Source: Chrysomallon squamiferum
Lineage: Eukaryota; Mollusca; Gastropoda; Neomphalida; Peltospiridae
Direction: 5' to 3'
DNA length: 64,000 bases
Assembly (NCBI GenBank): GCA_012295275.1
Contig: CM022679.1
Location: 11,592,915-11,656,914, forward strand
Below, piece by piece: positions 41,001 to 53,600 of the stretch; the stretch's first letter is position 1, and each line of letters opens with the position of its first letter. The notes under the pieces are model-generated. The model was given only the letters and a program-made list of their open reading frames with translations. It did not search any database and was not told the origin of the DNA. A program made the position numbers and the translations under genes.

Positions 41001-42955
41001 CCAACTAAATTATCACAACTTTTTTAAAAGGTTCATTCTTGTCATTGAGAAACCATATGTATTAACAGTTTCTTACTGTTATTAGCTGAATTTTGATTAA
41101 TAATAACATTCCTATTATAACATCAGGATCATGAACACATTACAAAATCAAATTAAGTTACTGTTACATAAAATATAAAGAAACATTGTTTAAAATGACA
41201 ACCCCCAGACATTTGTTTTTAATTTTAAGTGTGATAAAAAAAAAAAAGAGAAGATATTTGTATAAAAAGAATATGCTCAAAATAATGTAAATTATCTAGC
41301 ATGGTTATTTGCTGAATTAAGAATGACATAATTTCAGATCCAGACCTGACTACAAAATAAAGCAGTTCATACTTTACTGTCTGTGAGAAGGTTCATATAA
41401 AATATCCCTTGCTGCCAATTGAAAGATAGTAGCCCGTTACCTGGTGGCAACATACTTAAAGTCTCCTTAATGTGTATTAAGCTACATAACTGTAGATGGT
41501 TAAAAATGTTCAGTGTAGGATACCAAATCAAGCATTTCTTCAGTCCTTTGTAAAAAGCTTTGTCTTTAGTGAAAAAAAAAGTCATTTATAGATTCTGACT
41601 TCTACACAGAACCATGAAGATGAAAGATTCAGAAAAGTAACATGGATCACTCTGTCTGTCTTAAAACAAAAAACTCTCACCATTACAATATCAGCAAAAC
41701 GGTTATTGACATATTAAAAAAATTGGGGATAAAAAGAAATGAAAAGTTCTGACTGTATTGTTCCATCATTTGAGTCCAAGATTAACAGCTAACAGAAGAG
41801 AATGCATGTGCTTAAAATCAAATACACTCGTCAGTACATCAGTTCACCGCTGTTCATGATTGAATTAACTGGGAGAAAATTTAAATTACCACATAATTAA
41901 CTTTAAAAAAAAAAATTATTCTGAAAGAGTATACAGGAATATTGGGTTGGATGTTAATTGGAATATATATATATATATGTATATAAGAAGAAAAAGAATT
42001 GAATAGATTAAACTATAATTTTGTTTTATTTTCCAAAATATATCTACTTCTCTAAGTATCAACTTCCGTAAGTATCTTCTGTAAGTATCCAAAAGAAAGG
42101 TGAAACGTTAGAAATTACATAAATGGTTTGTTAGTGTCTGTGTGTGACAGTATGATCAGTAAAATTTGTACAGAGACTAACTTTTTTTTATGATTTCAGA
42201 AAATTGCAGAAGGCAAAAACGGATAAATCATGGCTTTGTTTTGGAAATTTATTTATCAAGCTTCCAAGAAAAACTGCTGTAAATTTATTAGAAAAAGGTA
42301 ACTTGTTCACATCAGAAAGTCAGACACGTTCATTATCTGCATGTAAACAAATTTTAATGGCCAAACTTTTTGCCATTATAACTGGTTCTATTCTGGACTA
42401 AAACATTTTAAAATCAAATTTCTAATTAGTCTTAGATTTATAACAAAAGATGGGCTAAATTCATATGTAAATAATTTATTTAATTTATACAGCAGTATTT
42501 TCGTGTCCATCTTCTTTAACAATGTTTAAGTTGTGTTAATTATGCCCAGTCTTAAGTATTTACCAATATATAACAAAGTTAAATCTCAAAATGAAAGTAT
42601 GTAGTAAATCTGTTTAATAAAATTTCTGGAAACTGGATTTTAGCAGAATCAAGTAAAAAGTTTAATGTTGAAGACTTTAGGTTTACGGAGCTCTTAAACT
42701 TAGGTTCTTGATAAATTACAGAACCACGAAATCCTTTAATGTTGATACTCACATTGTTGAAACTTGTTTGAAATTAAATTTACATTTTATTCTTCAGATT
42801 ATGATGAGCTGGATAATGAAATCTCGGATACACAGAAAAAAATGAAACCAAAGGTAAATAAACTGCGAGATCTGGAGTACAAAGATGATATAAAAGGCTT
42901 CAACTTGAATCCTCTAAGTAAAGAAGAACTAAAAGCAATTGAACAATTTCTGTGA
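32048..42955 (+). CDS. PDRG1: p53 and DNA damage-regulated protein 1, prefoldin-like subunit (3 coding exons)
   Basis: Exons 32048-32181, 42200-42297 and 42798-42955 join in frame to 129 residues (human PDRG1 is 133). PDRG1 is a small beta-type prefoldin-like protein of the R2TP/prefoldin-like (PAQosome) chaperone complex, which helps assemble RNA polymerases and other large complexes. Family signatures include the N-terminal helix EIEETAEEILTDKQKI with SLDQKRQKTREAVR, the central WLCFGNLFIKLPR (human VMVCFGNMFIKMP) and the C-terminal IKGFNLNPLSKEELKAI (human LKGFNLNPLNQDELKAL). Heptad-like helices at both ends fit the prefoldin coiled-coil hairpin. An acceptor just upstream of the ATG shows the 5' untranslated region is spliced. 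The first intron is about 10 kb and contains two zinc-finger ORFs on the same strand. Identification is confident. Confidence 0.94.
32182..33066 (+). other. PDRG1 intron 1, left part
   Basis: Non-coding intron sequence between PDRG1 exon 1 and the first zinc-finger ORF. It is A/T-rich with an AT-rich run at about 32834-32872. No further exon was recognised. Confidence 0.5.
33166..34290 (+). CDS. C2H2 zinc-finger protein nested in PDRG1 intron 1 (copy A)
   Basis: A single open frame of about 374 residues from the first in-frame ATG at 33166; the frame is open back to 33067, so an upstream spliced exon could supply the true start. It has an N-terminal C2H2 finger (CNRCWDSFSYAFQLRRHLRL, about 33217-33291), an acidic Ser/Glu/Lys-rich low-complexity middle and one C-terminal finger (CHACGKHFSKKSGLSAHTLA, near 34109-34170). 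With so few fingers, DNA binding is possible but unproven. The N-terminal finger closely resembles that of the next ORF (SFAFAFQLRKHLRKHL), so the two are probably tandem duplicates. No intron is evident within the frame. Sequence just after the stop is A/T-rich and may be decayed coding sequence. It could be an independent gene or an alternative terminal exon of the host locus. Confidence 0.68.
   Translation: MSVHQTNKKNIIGLKVSYQCNRCWDSFSYAFQLRRHLRLHLIDSHVHAYLYEFSEESGMQEADQILTTSPKKNTNFMNCISQDQLDQESVSETESRLSTNSDLNSDEIKKAIIQSRNHSLTSAANVNKQYFTELAAECSSIDTNVVAENLEGSKKRLQDLDTDQENKLFNTRQKLAVPETKKCKSFSWQNVEDKETFAVVCKISRDSVDLSTVIQNISAFITDESSDDKISESEKKVNICVNEIPNEDMERHSEEECHNHFVEDIPLEENINIHGTVSTGRLSFAEYIYLAAGSQEMKRKQFTVQATKDKKPLLCHACGKHFSKKSGLSAHTLAHGRKKAKLKMMSNIKFLKIVCQTSFLEITSKVKRTSTDIL
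34291..36770 (+). other. spacer between the two nested zinc-finger ORFs
   Basis: Non-coding A/T-rich sequence with a T-rich TTTA block at about 35440-35531. It ends with a T-rich tract and AG near 36681, a plausible acceptor for the 5' end of the second zinc-finger ORF. Confidence 0.45.
35440..35531. repeat. TTTA/T-rich low-complexity tract
   Basis: Imperfect TTTA units followed by a long T run, between the two nested zinc-finger ORFs. Confidence 0.8.
36771..39139 (+). CDS. multi-C2H2 zinc-finger protein nested in PDRG1 intron 1 (copy B), split by a one-base frameshift
   Basis: Two overlapping frames together encode one protein of about 790 residues. The first (36771-38333) has an N-terminal C2H2 finger (CNLCSDSFAFAFQLRKHLRK) and a long acidic, Asn/Ser/Lys-rich middle. 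The second, open from upstream of 38198 to 39139, carries five clear C2H2 fingers (CHLCSMPF, CSVCLETGF, CPVCKIEM, CPVCLKIF, CPFCKMQF) preceded by a variant finger (CHYCSKHISKKNMARHICNHC-like spacing). The change of frame falls at the A run 38161-38165. Beyond it the first frame turns into Lys/Leu/Gln-rich nonsense, while the other frame keeps the acidic composition. That points to loss of one A, either a genuine mutation or an assembly error. A splice acceptor near 36681 suggests a spliced 5' exon. An AATAAA lies at 39187. The likely role is a sequence-specific nucleic-acid-binding factor, by inference. Confidence 0.75.
39140..42199 (+). other. PDRG1 intron 1, right part
   Basis: Non-coding sequence after the second zinc-finger ORF, with AATAAA at 39187-39192 and a poly-T run at 39924-39948. 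It ends at the PDRG1 exon 2 acceptor (TTTCAG before 42200). Confidence 0.5.
39187..39192 (+). terminator. candidate poly(A) signal for zinc-finger copy B
   Basis: AATAAA about 50 bases after the stop codon at 39139. Its position would let the nested gene end its own transcript inside the PDRG1 intron, though chance occurrence is likely in this composition. Confidence 0.35.
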
Positions 42956-44921
42956 TGTCAGTTTTTGTTACTTTGTGAACTGACTAAAATTCTGGCCTGT
43001 GGATAAAAGAATGTTCTCTCAATAGTTTATTTGTGAACTGAATTTAGCCGAAAGTGATAAACATGAAATTTAAGCAAAAATAGTTTGCTTTCAAGAGAAC
43101 AAAGCCCTTGTTTTAATAATTAGAACAAAAAATAAAAATAAACCACAGAATAGGAATGGTCACTTTAAGTGACTTAAAACAAGGAATTAATTTTAATCTA
43201 TAACTTTTTTGTGTTAACTAAAATAAGCTATTGTTTTAGAGTACACATAAAAGATACGCTAAAGCTAATGTAAAAATGTATTTATATGTTAGAAATAATG
43301 TTTGGTATCCATTAACCAATGGTTAATAAAACTGCCATCCAGAAAACCCCATTAAATCAGTATGCTCAAACTGCAACATTACATTTTTATAATTGCACAT
43401 AATTTTAATACATGATGCCTGGTAAGTTAATGTAGTTCATTAAACAATTAGTCTTTAACTAAATTTCTTTTCTCACTATTTTTTAATTCATCCAATTTAC
43501 ACAAATGTACTGTTGATGTAATTTGATCAGCATAAACATTTGTAAACAATAAAATGCACAAGTAATTCACTAATTGATTTATTTTAAATTTTGTTTTATT
43601 TATTGCTGATAGAGGAGATCTAAGCATTAAGAATTTGGAATGCAACATTCATAAAAATGAACACAGACATTAGTATTTTCATGCTCTTTACTAATTCAAA
43701 ATGTGCAACATTACAAAATGATTATAATAAATGCAAAATAATCAAACAAAATTGAAATAAAAGAAAAATACATAAAGTATGTTGTAAGAAATAAAAAAAA
43801 TACCTTAGTAATAGAATAATGAATAATGTTTTTGGGTTTTTTTTTTTTTTTTTTTAACAAATCAACAATACCAAATACCAGAACATAATTTTAAAAAAAC
43901 AACAACACCAAACATATATTTCAAGAAAACAAATTTAAATATAATGAATGTTCTTTTTTTGGCTCTGAGAATGATAAATTCTTAAAAAAGAAGAAATTGC
44001 ATAAAAGAGTAATAAATAATATCACATCCTGTGCTGGCTGTCAAAAAATATTCTACAAAAAAACATTAATAAAACACTGATTGGCACATGTAATTTTTAA
44101 AGTCTATAAAACAATATTTGACATTTTTAACTTTTGCAATACAGAACATTTTGATTTGGTTTGTTTGTTTGTTCATACAGGAAATATTTCATAAAAGCAT
44201 AAATAATTTAAAAAAATATAATATATATAAATTCATAAAAAGATAAAGGAGTGAAACCCTTAGATTGAGAATTGATCACGAAAAATTTAAAATACACTGT
44301 TTAATGTATAAACTCCAAAAATAAAATGTGTATTACAAAGAAACTGGCATGCATATTTTGCATACTGTTTTTAAGGAAAAGATTCCACGTTTCAAGTATA
44401 CTGCACTTAAGCAAAATATTGAATTCTGCTATATGGAACATAAAGCACTTGAAGAATTAGCCAACAATTTGAAAAACATAAAACAAAGTAAAGGAATGTT
44501 TGTCAAAAACTGTTACATAATTTTGTCCTGCTCTTTACTAGCATTTAAACATCTTTCAAAATACAAAAATCTTTACTTTCCAAATTAATAAACAAAGAGA
44601 AAAATGACATGAAAAAAAAAAAAATAGCAAAGCAAAATAAAATTGATAAAGGAAAATATTTAAAGAAACTGTTAAATAATTTAGAAACATTCACATTTTC
44701 CCCTCAAAACAGGTCCAAAGAAATTAAAACGTAAGTTAATCTTTTAAGTCATTAGAAACTTTTAAACTGCATACATGTGCTAACATGAAGTGTAAATATT
44801 TCTGTAATAATTTGATTTTTGTTCTGTGTTGTGATATTAAACATGTTGTTGGATATCTCTTTACATCTAAGATTTTCGGATTCAGCTAGAGTTTACACCG
44901 GAATGCTCTAAGAAATTCTTT
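42956..44921. other. region between the convergent PDRG1 and PLA2G6 stop codons
   Basis: About 2 kb with no supported coding exon. It should hold the 3' untranslated regions of both genes, which converge here. A T run occurs near 43838-43856. Confidence 0.5.
43131..43136 (+). terminator. candidate PDRG1 poly(A) signal
   Basis: An AATAAA lies about 175 bases after the PDRG1 stop codon; another occurs at 43325-43330. Either could serve, and transcripts would decide. Confidence 0.35.
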
Positions 44922-47900
44922 CTACCCAGCCTTGAGTAAAGTGGCTAGTTCTTGCAGTCGAATACGATTTGCTACCATGTAACAGTGAGTTTCCCACATC
45001 ATGTTGATCAGTATTCTCTCATCATGGCAATCGAGACTGACTTCCTCTGATAGCTGTGGACTAAAGCGGAAGAATGGAACATTGATCATACTACACCAAG
45101 CTCTGGCTCTGTCCACTGGTCTACCTTCAGCAAGCTGAGCCTTAAAATAATATTTTTTTTAAAACGAAAAAATTATATTACATAAAGTAAAAATAGAATG
45201 AACGATATATACTGAAAGAATTAAAATTTCACATTTAAAAAAAAAAAAACTTTAACTTCTTTAGTAATGTCTGAGAAAATTGCAAAGAACACACAGTCTA
45301 ACATGCATAAAGGTTAACAGATGAAATAAAATGTAAAAAGAAATAACAATTTATTTATTTATTTAATAAACAAGATGGAAAGGATTTTAATAAATATTTA
45401 TTTTTGCGTAAATTATTCTTAAATGTGCAAAAACTTCTAATTATAACATGAAAATTCACAAATAGTTGAAAGTGTAAATAAATGTGCTATTCATTTTAAA
45501 AACAATCGTATAAAAAATCCTTGAATATGTTTAAATATTAAATAGCAGCTTTAGGGTGAGGTAATCCTAACAGAAAATGTGTAAGCTGAAGTTGGAAATA
45601 TTGGGCCACGTGGCACACTAAGAGACCACAATACTATGTATCAACAGCTATTATGACTACATTTAATATAGCAACTTTAAGCTATTATCTTTTTCATGTA
45701 TTGTTGATAGGAAAACCGTTACACCATTCCAAATGTTTTTACATGTACTATCACTTGTGCTGTTTACCTGATTAACAAGCAAATATCCTAAGGATGAGAC
45801 TCCTTTCACAGCTTTTGCTGCTTCAAAGATACCTTCGGGACGAAACACATCAACATTTTTCACCTGTGTCTCGGGCATTCTACCTGTTCCAAGGGAAACA
45901 ACACAACCCAGAGGGCGTGCTTTATCTCCTTGTTTCTACAAATGAAAAAATGAACTAATCCATTAAAATCATTGCATACATAAAAATAATTAAATTTTCT
46001 GAATACATAGACCAGTATGGTAATGATTATAATAACTGGTAAATAAATGACTGTAAAATGAATAAAACAAAAATGTTAGTTAGAATTATATTTACAATTA
46101 ATGACATAAAAAAAAGTAATAATGTGCGACTGATAAAAAATAGTAAATGATTATTTTTACATAGTATATGTAATGAAATAAAGATCAAATAAAAAAAATA
46201 GCAGACAGACAACACATAAATAAATATTAAGCAAAATGAAATGTTTTTCACACATAAAATCTATGTTTAGTTCTGCTTTTTTATCCTTACTAACAAGATT
46301 ATTAATTTATAATTAAAATCCAGAATTTCCAGTTTAAATAAGTATCATTTTTAATAAGAAGACTAATGTTTCCTGTCATTACAATTTTTTTATTTTTATT
46401 AAATTTAGGAAAAGCTTACAGTCTGTTTAAGTCCAGTATTATATTCATGGATGTCTGTTAGCATATCCAGTGTAGGATTGTTTGCTATGAGGGCTCCATC
46501 AATTATCTTTTCATAAGCACGAAAGTAAGTTGGAGCTGCACCTGTACAACGGGCAGCTATCCAAATTTTCTGATCTGCAAAAATAAAATATTTAAAACAC
46601 ACACTATATACATTTCATGATTCCATTTTAAGCAATTTTTATATCTGAAATTAATTTGTGAAAACAGTTACAAGTTAGCAGAAATCCAGAGCTACTTGAC
46701 TGATTAATGCTCAAGGCAAAAATTTTGCTAATGTTTTCAAATTAATTTTGAATAATAATATAAAAGATTTTTAAAAATAGATAACCTTTTCAAAAATTGT
46801 GCTACCTACTAATTCTTCTGCTCAAAACAAGAAACCTTGTTGTTCAATAAATATGTTTGTTAAATGTCCAATACTGGAAATTCAAACATATCTAACCTTT
46901 TGGTTCTGGCATCACTGGATATTTATTTTCTCTCTCACTATCTTTGTGTGGCAATGTCAATGTTTTTTTATAATTACGAAAGATGTGTAGTTCTGCTGGA
47001 TGTCTGTCAGCCAGTAATCCTGTTACCATAACTCTTACAAAATAAAAAAAATGACAGGAGAATCATAGAACAGAATCAACCTTGATTCAGTTTTTAAAAC
47101 ATTGTTCTGGACAAACAGTAAAATATTTATTTTTATGATACAAACATTATTCCAAATTACCAAAATAATAAATATGAGACATTTAATTTAATTACTTAAC
47201 TGTGTAATTAGAAAAGCAATTGGCATAAAGAAAAAACAAAGCAAAAAAATAATAATAATAATACATAAAAACATAAATCTTCCTTTAGTAAAAGATATAT
47301 ATTAACCAAAACATTATTAGCTATTATAAGCAGTAGATTTAATTGGTCAAAAAAAAGAAAAAAAGTAAATAAATAAATAAAAAAAAAAAAAAAAATATAA
47401 TTAGTAATAATAATTAATAATAATAAAAAAATTAGTAATAATAATAATAATTAAAAAAAAAGAGGAAGAAATTAATGTATAAAAAAATATATAAAATTTT
47501 TTCATTCATCAACAAATGCAACCAGTATTTTTATCATCCATTATTCAGAATTTCCAAAATTTTGTAATGAATATTTCAAACAATGCATTCAACACTATCT
47601 GAATAGGATTCTGAGATTGTACACCAGCTGTTTGACAAGCTGATGTATATGAAAATAGAAATTCCTAGTATTATAAAAATTCTTACTTCGGGTGCTTTAT
47701 TTCAGCCATAGTTGAGTTCTCTCCAAACTCATGTTTTAACAAGAGCTCAAATGGTTCGGAGGCATATGGTCGTTTTCCTTTAAAAACTTCATCCTTGAGT
47801 CGAAAATACAGACCTTTTATATAGCGCAAGGAAAATCCTATAAAGTAAAAAGGATATAAATAACCTTAATATAGTGAGAAAAAAACAAAAATGAAAAATG

Positions 47901-50495
47901 AAAATGAAATGAAATATTAATGCATAATGCAATATAAATTCTTAATTAATTCTTATTTATATGTGGAAAATATTAATAAATATATGTTAGTGATAATGTG
48001 ACTTAAATATATAAATAAATATATTTATACTAAATATCAAAAATGAGGTAATAAAATACACCAAATCAATATTGCTAAAAAAAACAAAAAATACATAAAA
48101 ATTATCTGGTCCGATTAGCAGACATTTTTTGACAAAGAAAGAAAGAAAGAAAAAAAATAATAATAATTGCATTTAATTTAAAAAAAGATTATTTAACATA
48201 TTTCTGCCAAGTTTTACCTCTAGCAATAGCAAGAGCAAGAATTCCACCAGTGCTGGTTCCACCAATCCAGTCAAAGCAGTCTTTGATTGGTTTCCCCACG
48301 AAAGATTCAATTTCCATTAATATCTGAATCAAGACCAGACCTCGGATACCTCCACCATCAAGACAGAGAACCTACAACCATTACAAAATAGTATAACTTT
48401 AATCATATGAATTAAAATTAATCTCAACAATTCTATGTGGCTTTGTTAAAATGGATTTGTTGAAAATCTGAAGAAATGTCCTGAGATTAATGAAAACTGC
48501 TAATAATCACTGAAATTAACTACATGTTGAAAAACTGAACTTCATATAATCATCTGTCCATTTGAAAATATTAGCAAAAATTCCTAAATTCTGTTATAGC
48601 ATTTTGTGGACAAAATGGATCATTATTTCTCGAACAATATACACAAGCAATATTATAAGAGTGAGGGCAATATTAGTAAGATGAATCCAGTTATACCTTT
48701 CTATACAAAGAAAATCATAACCTGTTCCCTTTTGATATATCAGTTGTGCTAAGGAGAAAAACAAGTAAAATACCCTGTCGCCAACATGAGATGGTCCATC
48801 TACCATATCCAGAACAGAACCGGTCTTGTTTACAATAGTAGCATCACAAGTCACAGAAGCAGAAAGCAATTCATCCAACATGGCTGAAATCAGTCATACA
48901 AAAAGTTGCACTTTATTTTAATAGTTATAATTATTATTAACATTTGTCTAGGAATAAATATTTTTATATATGACAGTGAATTTTCCAAAATAACATACAT
49001 TGATTCAAATTATAAAGAGAATGGAGAAATTATTATTTAAGTAATTGTCTAGTGCTTAAAATAATTACATTGACTGGTTAATTAACCTTAAGAGTGTTTG
49101 ACTCTGGATGATAGAGTTCTGAACCAATTTTAATTTACTTGCAGAAGAATAGTTTTTGTGTAAAAATATTCAGTGTGTTATACATAGTTGCATCATTTTC
49201 CTACCTACACTATCCATCCTCAGCAATGTCTTCACTTCTTTGTCAGGAGTGCCATTGTATTTTCCTTCAGCAACACAACCATCATGGCATCCTTTTACAT
49301 TCTTTTTACATCTCACAGCTCCAGAAATATGTAACAAATATAGAATCAAGTCTCTGAAAAAAAATATGAAAAAATAAATACAATAACAATGTGAAATACA
49401 CACAGAGAAAAAAAAAGCAAATAAATAATAAAAATTAATAACTAAATAACACTAGTATTTAATTTTAGAAATAAAAAAAATAAAATTATAACTCTGGCTG
49501 CTGTTTAACTGTTTCTTTAAAAACACAAAATATGTTGAATTTACTTACCTGTTCTTGCCCTTGGATACAGAGACCATGTGTCTTGCTGAATGCTGGTGTT
49601 TGTTCTTCAGATTCATATTTGCTCCATATACAATGAATGTGCGAACAAGTTCAGGGTTATCATTCTACAGAAAAATATATAAACACAAAATATAACAATA
49701 AAAATAAAATAATTAAAAATAATAACAATAATAATAATTATATATTTATCCTTTACCCTTGCTTGCTTTTCTCAGAACATCACAGATTTGACAATCAATA
49801 AAGGTTATACAATCTGGTTATACATTCTCCTTTAAAATTTATAAAAACCAATAAGATCTGTAACATGTACAATACGAGATGTGTGTGTGAATGACATCAG
49901 GTTAGGTCATGAATAGGTATCAGTAATATCAACATCTTATTGCTTACTGTCAGTATGTCTGTGCTTAATCAATGCAAATAAATGTAGAATATTTTTTTTA
50001 AATTTAATTTAATTTTGCAATCAGTTTGTTCACTTTCGAAACCAACAGTTATTCAACAAATATAAAGAGGCATATCAAACAGCTGAATATAACAATTTAG
50101 TCACATTTAAACTAGGCTAACCACAGTAACCTGTAATACACTGAATAATAACAACATGTAGAATTACCTGCACAGCCCAGTGAAGCACTGTTTCTCCATC
50201 TGGATTAACAATATTAGGATCGGCTCCCCGACACAGCAGTGCCATGCAACAATCAATTTTATTTTTCAGCATCATAACATGCAGAGCCGTCAGTCCATTG
50301 CCACCAACAGCATCCACATTACAACCCATCATACACAACAAGTCAATCACCTGTAGCAACAAAATCAGAATCAAAATGGTTTTTGTTAAAACAGAATTAA
50401 AATTTATTTAACATAACTTAGCGGACTTGGATTTATCTTAATTAAAAAAATCTATATATTAACAGATCAGAATTAAATTAACAATAATAATCATA

Positions 50496-50550
<55 letters not shown>

Positions 50551-50566
50551 CAGGTGTATGTATATG

Positions 50567-50607
<41 letters not shown>

Positions 50608-53600
50608 TTCATTAATTTAATTCTGATTTTTTAATATATAGATTTTTATATGTTATTTTAGCACATATTTAGAAAACTATGTATTCATAACTACTTTTTG
50701 TTTTCACAACAAATTGTTAGTTCTCACTTGGAACTAAGTTGCATTTATCACACTAACATAGGTTTAATTTCATGTAGCACATTATATACAACAAACATAA
50801 GTGGCAAATTGAGAATGTCATGCTAGTTAAGACACATCACTAGATGTGTCTTCTCTTAAACTATGTCATATAAACCTCTTTTGTTTCTGCCCAGTGTAGT
50901 GGTGTGCTCTTGTGTGTAGGGTCAACTGCACTTATCTGATTTGGGTGCATCTGCACAATAAGTTCAAGAGACCTGAAAGGTATGATTAATATATTAATCA
51001 AGGAATATTTTGCTTTTAACAGGTATCTGTAATGGAGTAGAAAATTAACAAGGAAAAAATAGGCTGATCTGAGAAATGGGACTAGGTTTTACACAGAAAA
51101 CCATTTCCATTAACACACTGATTAATTTAATATGATCTTAGTGATTAGAGATAATCTTTTTAAAAATCTGGGGACAGCACAATCATGAATATGTTCAGAA
51201 TTATGTATCTATCTCTGAAACTTGTCCAATCATTTGTAATACAATAGTGGACCAAACAAAATATGTGCATGGTTGGTCTTCCTATTAATTAATGGAATGA
51301 CTTTTAAAGATAACCTAACAACAAACATTTTCAAACATTTAATTTTTGTTAGAGAAAATAAGATAAAGATATATATTCAGTAAAAAACAAAACCAAAAAA
51401 AACACATTAAATTTTTTGCTGATAATTATTATGTGTTAAAGATTACTTCAGATCTCCACTTGCAGCTGCAGCATGGATGGGAAGACATTCTGTAGCAGAT
51501 ATTGCAGGATCAGCACCACTGTGAATCAGAGCATCAGTAGCCTCAGGTAACATTTTTTTACATGCAATAAACAGAGCTGACTCGCCCTTACCATTTAACC
51601 AGTTGATTACACCTTCAGGATCATGGCCTATAATCAACTGAAAATATCACACAAAGTTAAATGGGTTTTTTTTTTTCTGGGGGTTTTCTAATTTTCATAT
51701 TTTGATATAAATATAAGAAGAAATGTATTGATATTTACATATTTTTAAATTTTTAAATTTTAATTATTGGCTGAATTAATGAATGTTCAATACGAATTCT
51801 ATATGGTTAGCTGAGTGAAACATACATACTATTCAGATTTGTTTTTAATGTTACATGAATTAAGTAATCACTGTATTGTTATCAGTGAAAGGTCATTTAC
51901 CACAGACAGGAAAGTAATAACACAACTATGTTACATCAAACCAAATTCAAAACATACAACTGCATTTTCATTTTCTCCATAACCATTCAACAGTTTTCTT
52001 GTAACAACAACTTTTACTATGTCAAACATCCATCTAAATGCCATGAATAGAATTTTTTAGCTGGAATCACAATTTCAAATAAAATCATGAAAGAAAACTT
52101 ACTGGAATAGCTGCTGGTAGATTGGTAACAGCATGATGATACACTGTCTCTCCATGACGGTCACAAACTCCAATCTTAGCTTTATGAACAAGCAACTCCT
52201 GAATACAGTGAAGTTGTTTTCCCTTAATACCAGCCATCAGTGGAGTGATGCCTGTTGAATGACATGAGGTGTTGATCAAACTGAAACAAAATATTTTATA
52301 ATTTGCTTTGATAGAAATGGTTCCAGAGTGCATAAAATACACAGAACTCTCTTCAGTGGATATACTATATTTGAAAAGAGTAAGTAAATATATAAATATA
52401 TAGATAGTCAAACATTGTTAAATCAAGATGGAAGCGGTCAGCAGAATTGTACAGTTTTCAAGGTGTTCAAGTATTCAGATTTCAAATATTTTCTGCAGTT
52501 CCAATGGACAAGTAATGTTTGTTTCATATTACAAGAAAAACAGTCTTGCATATTGGCTAAACTAGTAACAAAATAAACATGTTTTTGATGTATCAATTAT
52601 TATTTGAATGTCACTATTACTAACATATATAGGAACCAGACTTTCAATTCATTAGACTGGGATTCTCAAGAAATCAACATTTGAGTTATCCAAGTATGAC
52701 TCTGTATGTGTGTGTGTGCATGTGTGTGTTTTGTGTGTGTGTATTTGGGTGTGTTTGTATGTATGTGTGTGTGTTTGTGTGCAGACAGATATAGTGAAAT
52801 TTTAAATTATGCTCAAAATTAGATTCATGAGATTTTTACAAATATAATTTTCCATTCTTTTTTGAATTATTTAAATTTTGTTTAGTTTCTTCCCCTTTGG
52901 ACAATTATCTTAAAATTATTATTATATTATTTAAAAATCATATCTGAAAATAGTATTGCTCTTTCACTGAAGGTAATTTACCTATTCATTTTCTCATGTT
53001 TCAGACATTCAATAAGTCCAGAGAAAGCTGCAATGTGTGCTGCTGTCCATGTCTGATGATCACGAATACAATCACAAACTTTTTGCAGAGTTTCTTCTAT
53101 TAACAAAGTGCCACAGCATGTTAACATGAGATCAAGCTTTGGTGCAATGGTACTAAACAATGTGTAAGATTCACCCTCATTAAACTGACGAAACAGACTA
53201 CAAATAAAGTATTTTTAAAAAAAGATTTAAAAAAAATAGAAGAAAGAAAAAATTAAAATAAAAAAAATCACAAATGTTGTCTTTTCTTGTCAAAGAAATG
53301 CCATAGGTACCATCAATCTGAAAAGACTGACTCCAAATACAGGAAATATGAAATGTCCTGCTTACATCTGTCACTTATGGTTTAGATAAAATATCTGAAA
53401 TGTTTTTCATATTGCTGGCATAATGAATTTTTCTTCTAATTCAGTTTTAAAGTAATCATTTTACAACAGCAAAAACATAATTCATGCCCAAAGTTAATTT
53501 TATTACTTCTATTCTTAATTACAATAAAATTGCTCTGTTGGTTATTAATATTCTCCCTTTTGTGATTTGCAGCTGTTAATGATTATGTTTTGTTTTGCAT

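Noticed and set aside
44328-44588. Plus-strand 86-codon frame between PDRG1 and PLA2G6
   Set aside because: Low-complexity A/T-rich sequence with no similarity or splice support; it lies where PLA2G6 3' untranslated sequence is expected.
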